Assembly (NCBI RefSeq): GCF_030316845.1
Contig: NZ_JASZYS010000004.1
Location: forward strand, 1 to 64,000
Direction: 5' to 3'
Length of the DNA: 64,000 nucleotides
Source of the DNA: Variovorax davisae
GTDB taxonomy: Bacteria; Pseudomonadota; Gammaproteobacteria; Burkholderiales; Burkholderiaceae_C
How positions within the stretch are numbered: the stretch's first letter is position 1; every line of letters starts with the position of its first letter. This document shows, piece after piece, positions 63,826-64,000 of this stretch. A program made the translations under genes and the position numbers. The notes below the pieces were generated by a model. The model saw only the letters and a list, made by a program, of their open reading frames with translations. It was not told the origin of the DNA and made no database searches.

Positions 63826-64000
63826 ATGGCAGCCACACTAGATTCGAGGGGAGCGGCAAACGTTCCCCGGCCCATGAGCAAGGAGGAGAAGAAGGTCATC
63901 TTCGCCTCGTCGCTCGGGACCGTTTTCGAGTGGTACGACTTCTATCTGTACGGCTCGCTGGCGCCCGTGATCGCGCGCCAGTTCTTCAGCGGCCTGGACG
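63826..64000 (+). CDS. MFS transporter, metabolite:H+ symporter type (5' part, cut by window end)
   Basis: The first 58 codons are present. After a soluble 20-residue N-terminus, IFASSLGTVFEWYDFYLYG is the hallmark first transmembrane segment of the MHS subfamily (KgtP, ProP, ShiA, CitA-like H+ symporters). Substrate is unknown: members carry organic acids, amino acids or betaines. It ends at the window edge. Confidence 0.9.
   Translation, partial: MAATLDSRGAANVPRPMSKEEKKVIFASSLGTVFEWYDFYLYGSLAPVIARQFFSGLD

Overview
The window is about 64 kb of GC-rich (roughly 65-70 % by eye) bacterial chromosome. The 5S rRNA, the gene repertoire (fatty-acid and branched-chain amino-acid breakdown, a Bug-type periplasmic binding protein, a YgjP-like metallopeptidase, separate glyQ and glyS, aceK) and the protein wording point to a betaproteobacterium of the family Comamonadaceae, most like Variovorax and relatives. 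This assignment is inferred from recognition, not from a search. Almost all of it is tightly packed core chromosome, with many 4-base ATGA stop/start overlaps. I see no insertion sequence, prophage or CRISPR array.

Layout. 1-360: end of an rRNA operon (23S 3' end, 5S, terminator). 0.4-9.9 kb: metallo-hydrolase and acyl-CoA ligase, a lipase-like hydrolase, a PheC-like lipoprotein next to 4-hydroxyphenylpyruvate dioxygenase with a divergent Lrp regulator, a GNAT protein, and corC-lnt. 9.9-16.4 kb: a co-directional block of seven genes headed by a RutR-like TetR regulator (flavodoxin-fold oxidoreductase, creatininase-family hydrolase, NMT1-type ABC importer, FAD-dependent oxidase). It looks like an uptake and catabolic locus for an unidentified small heterocycle. 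16.5-24.6 kb: periplasmic asparaginase, glyQS, a two-gene toxin-antitoxin-like cassette, gmhB, plsC, a YgjP-like protease and a reductase. 24.7-28.5 kb: a pseudouridine synthase, a leucine-rich-repeat protein kinase and a metallo-hydrolase, divergent from a LiuR-like MerR regulator with a perfect inverted repeat between them. 28.5-42.2 kb: carbonic anhydrase, aceK, thiolase, M20 peptidase, flavin-type oxidase, acyl-CoA dehydrogenase, YchJ, DUF3047, a DedA-rhodanese fusion, a TPP riboswitch with thiC, a HAD phosphatase and a patatin lipoprotein. 42.2-45.8 kb: a membrane-stress operon (ribbon-helix-helix-like protein, PspA, YqiJ-like, flotillin).

46.2-62.3 kb carries leucine/isovalerate catabolism: an AraC regulator divergent from isovaleryl-CoA dehydrogenase, acyl-CoA synthetase, both methylcrotonyl-CoA carboxylase subunits and methylglutaconyl-CoA hydratase. 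The pathway's last enzyme, HMG-CoA lyase, lies 5 kb further on. Between them sit a hydroxyacid reductase, the remains of a yhaV toxin gene, and a separate catabolic operon (IclR regulator, cupin, Bug protein, CoA-transferase, unusual acyl-CoA dehydrogenase). 62.3-64 kb holds a YbaK-type deacylase, a DUF1289 protein, a DsbA-fold isomerase and the start of a transporter gene cut by the window end.

No wholly new system is obvious. The best leads are the broken yhaV, the Asp-to-Asn change in the GmhB nucleophile motif, the small nucleotidyltransferase cassette between glyS and gmhB, the RutR-type operon of unknown substrate, the PheC-like enzyme beside hpd, and several well-formed operator candidates (LiuR, IclR, AraC and the PspA/flotillin promoter).
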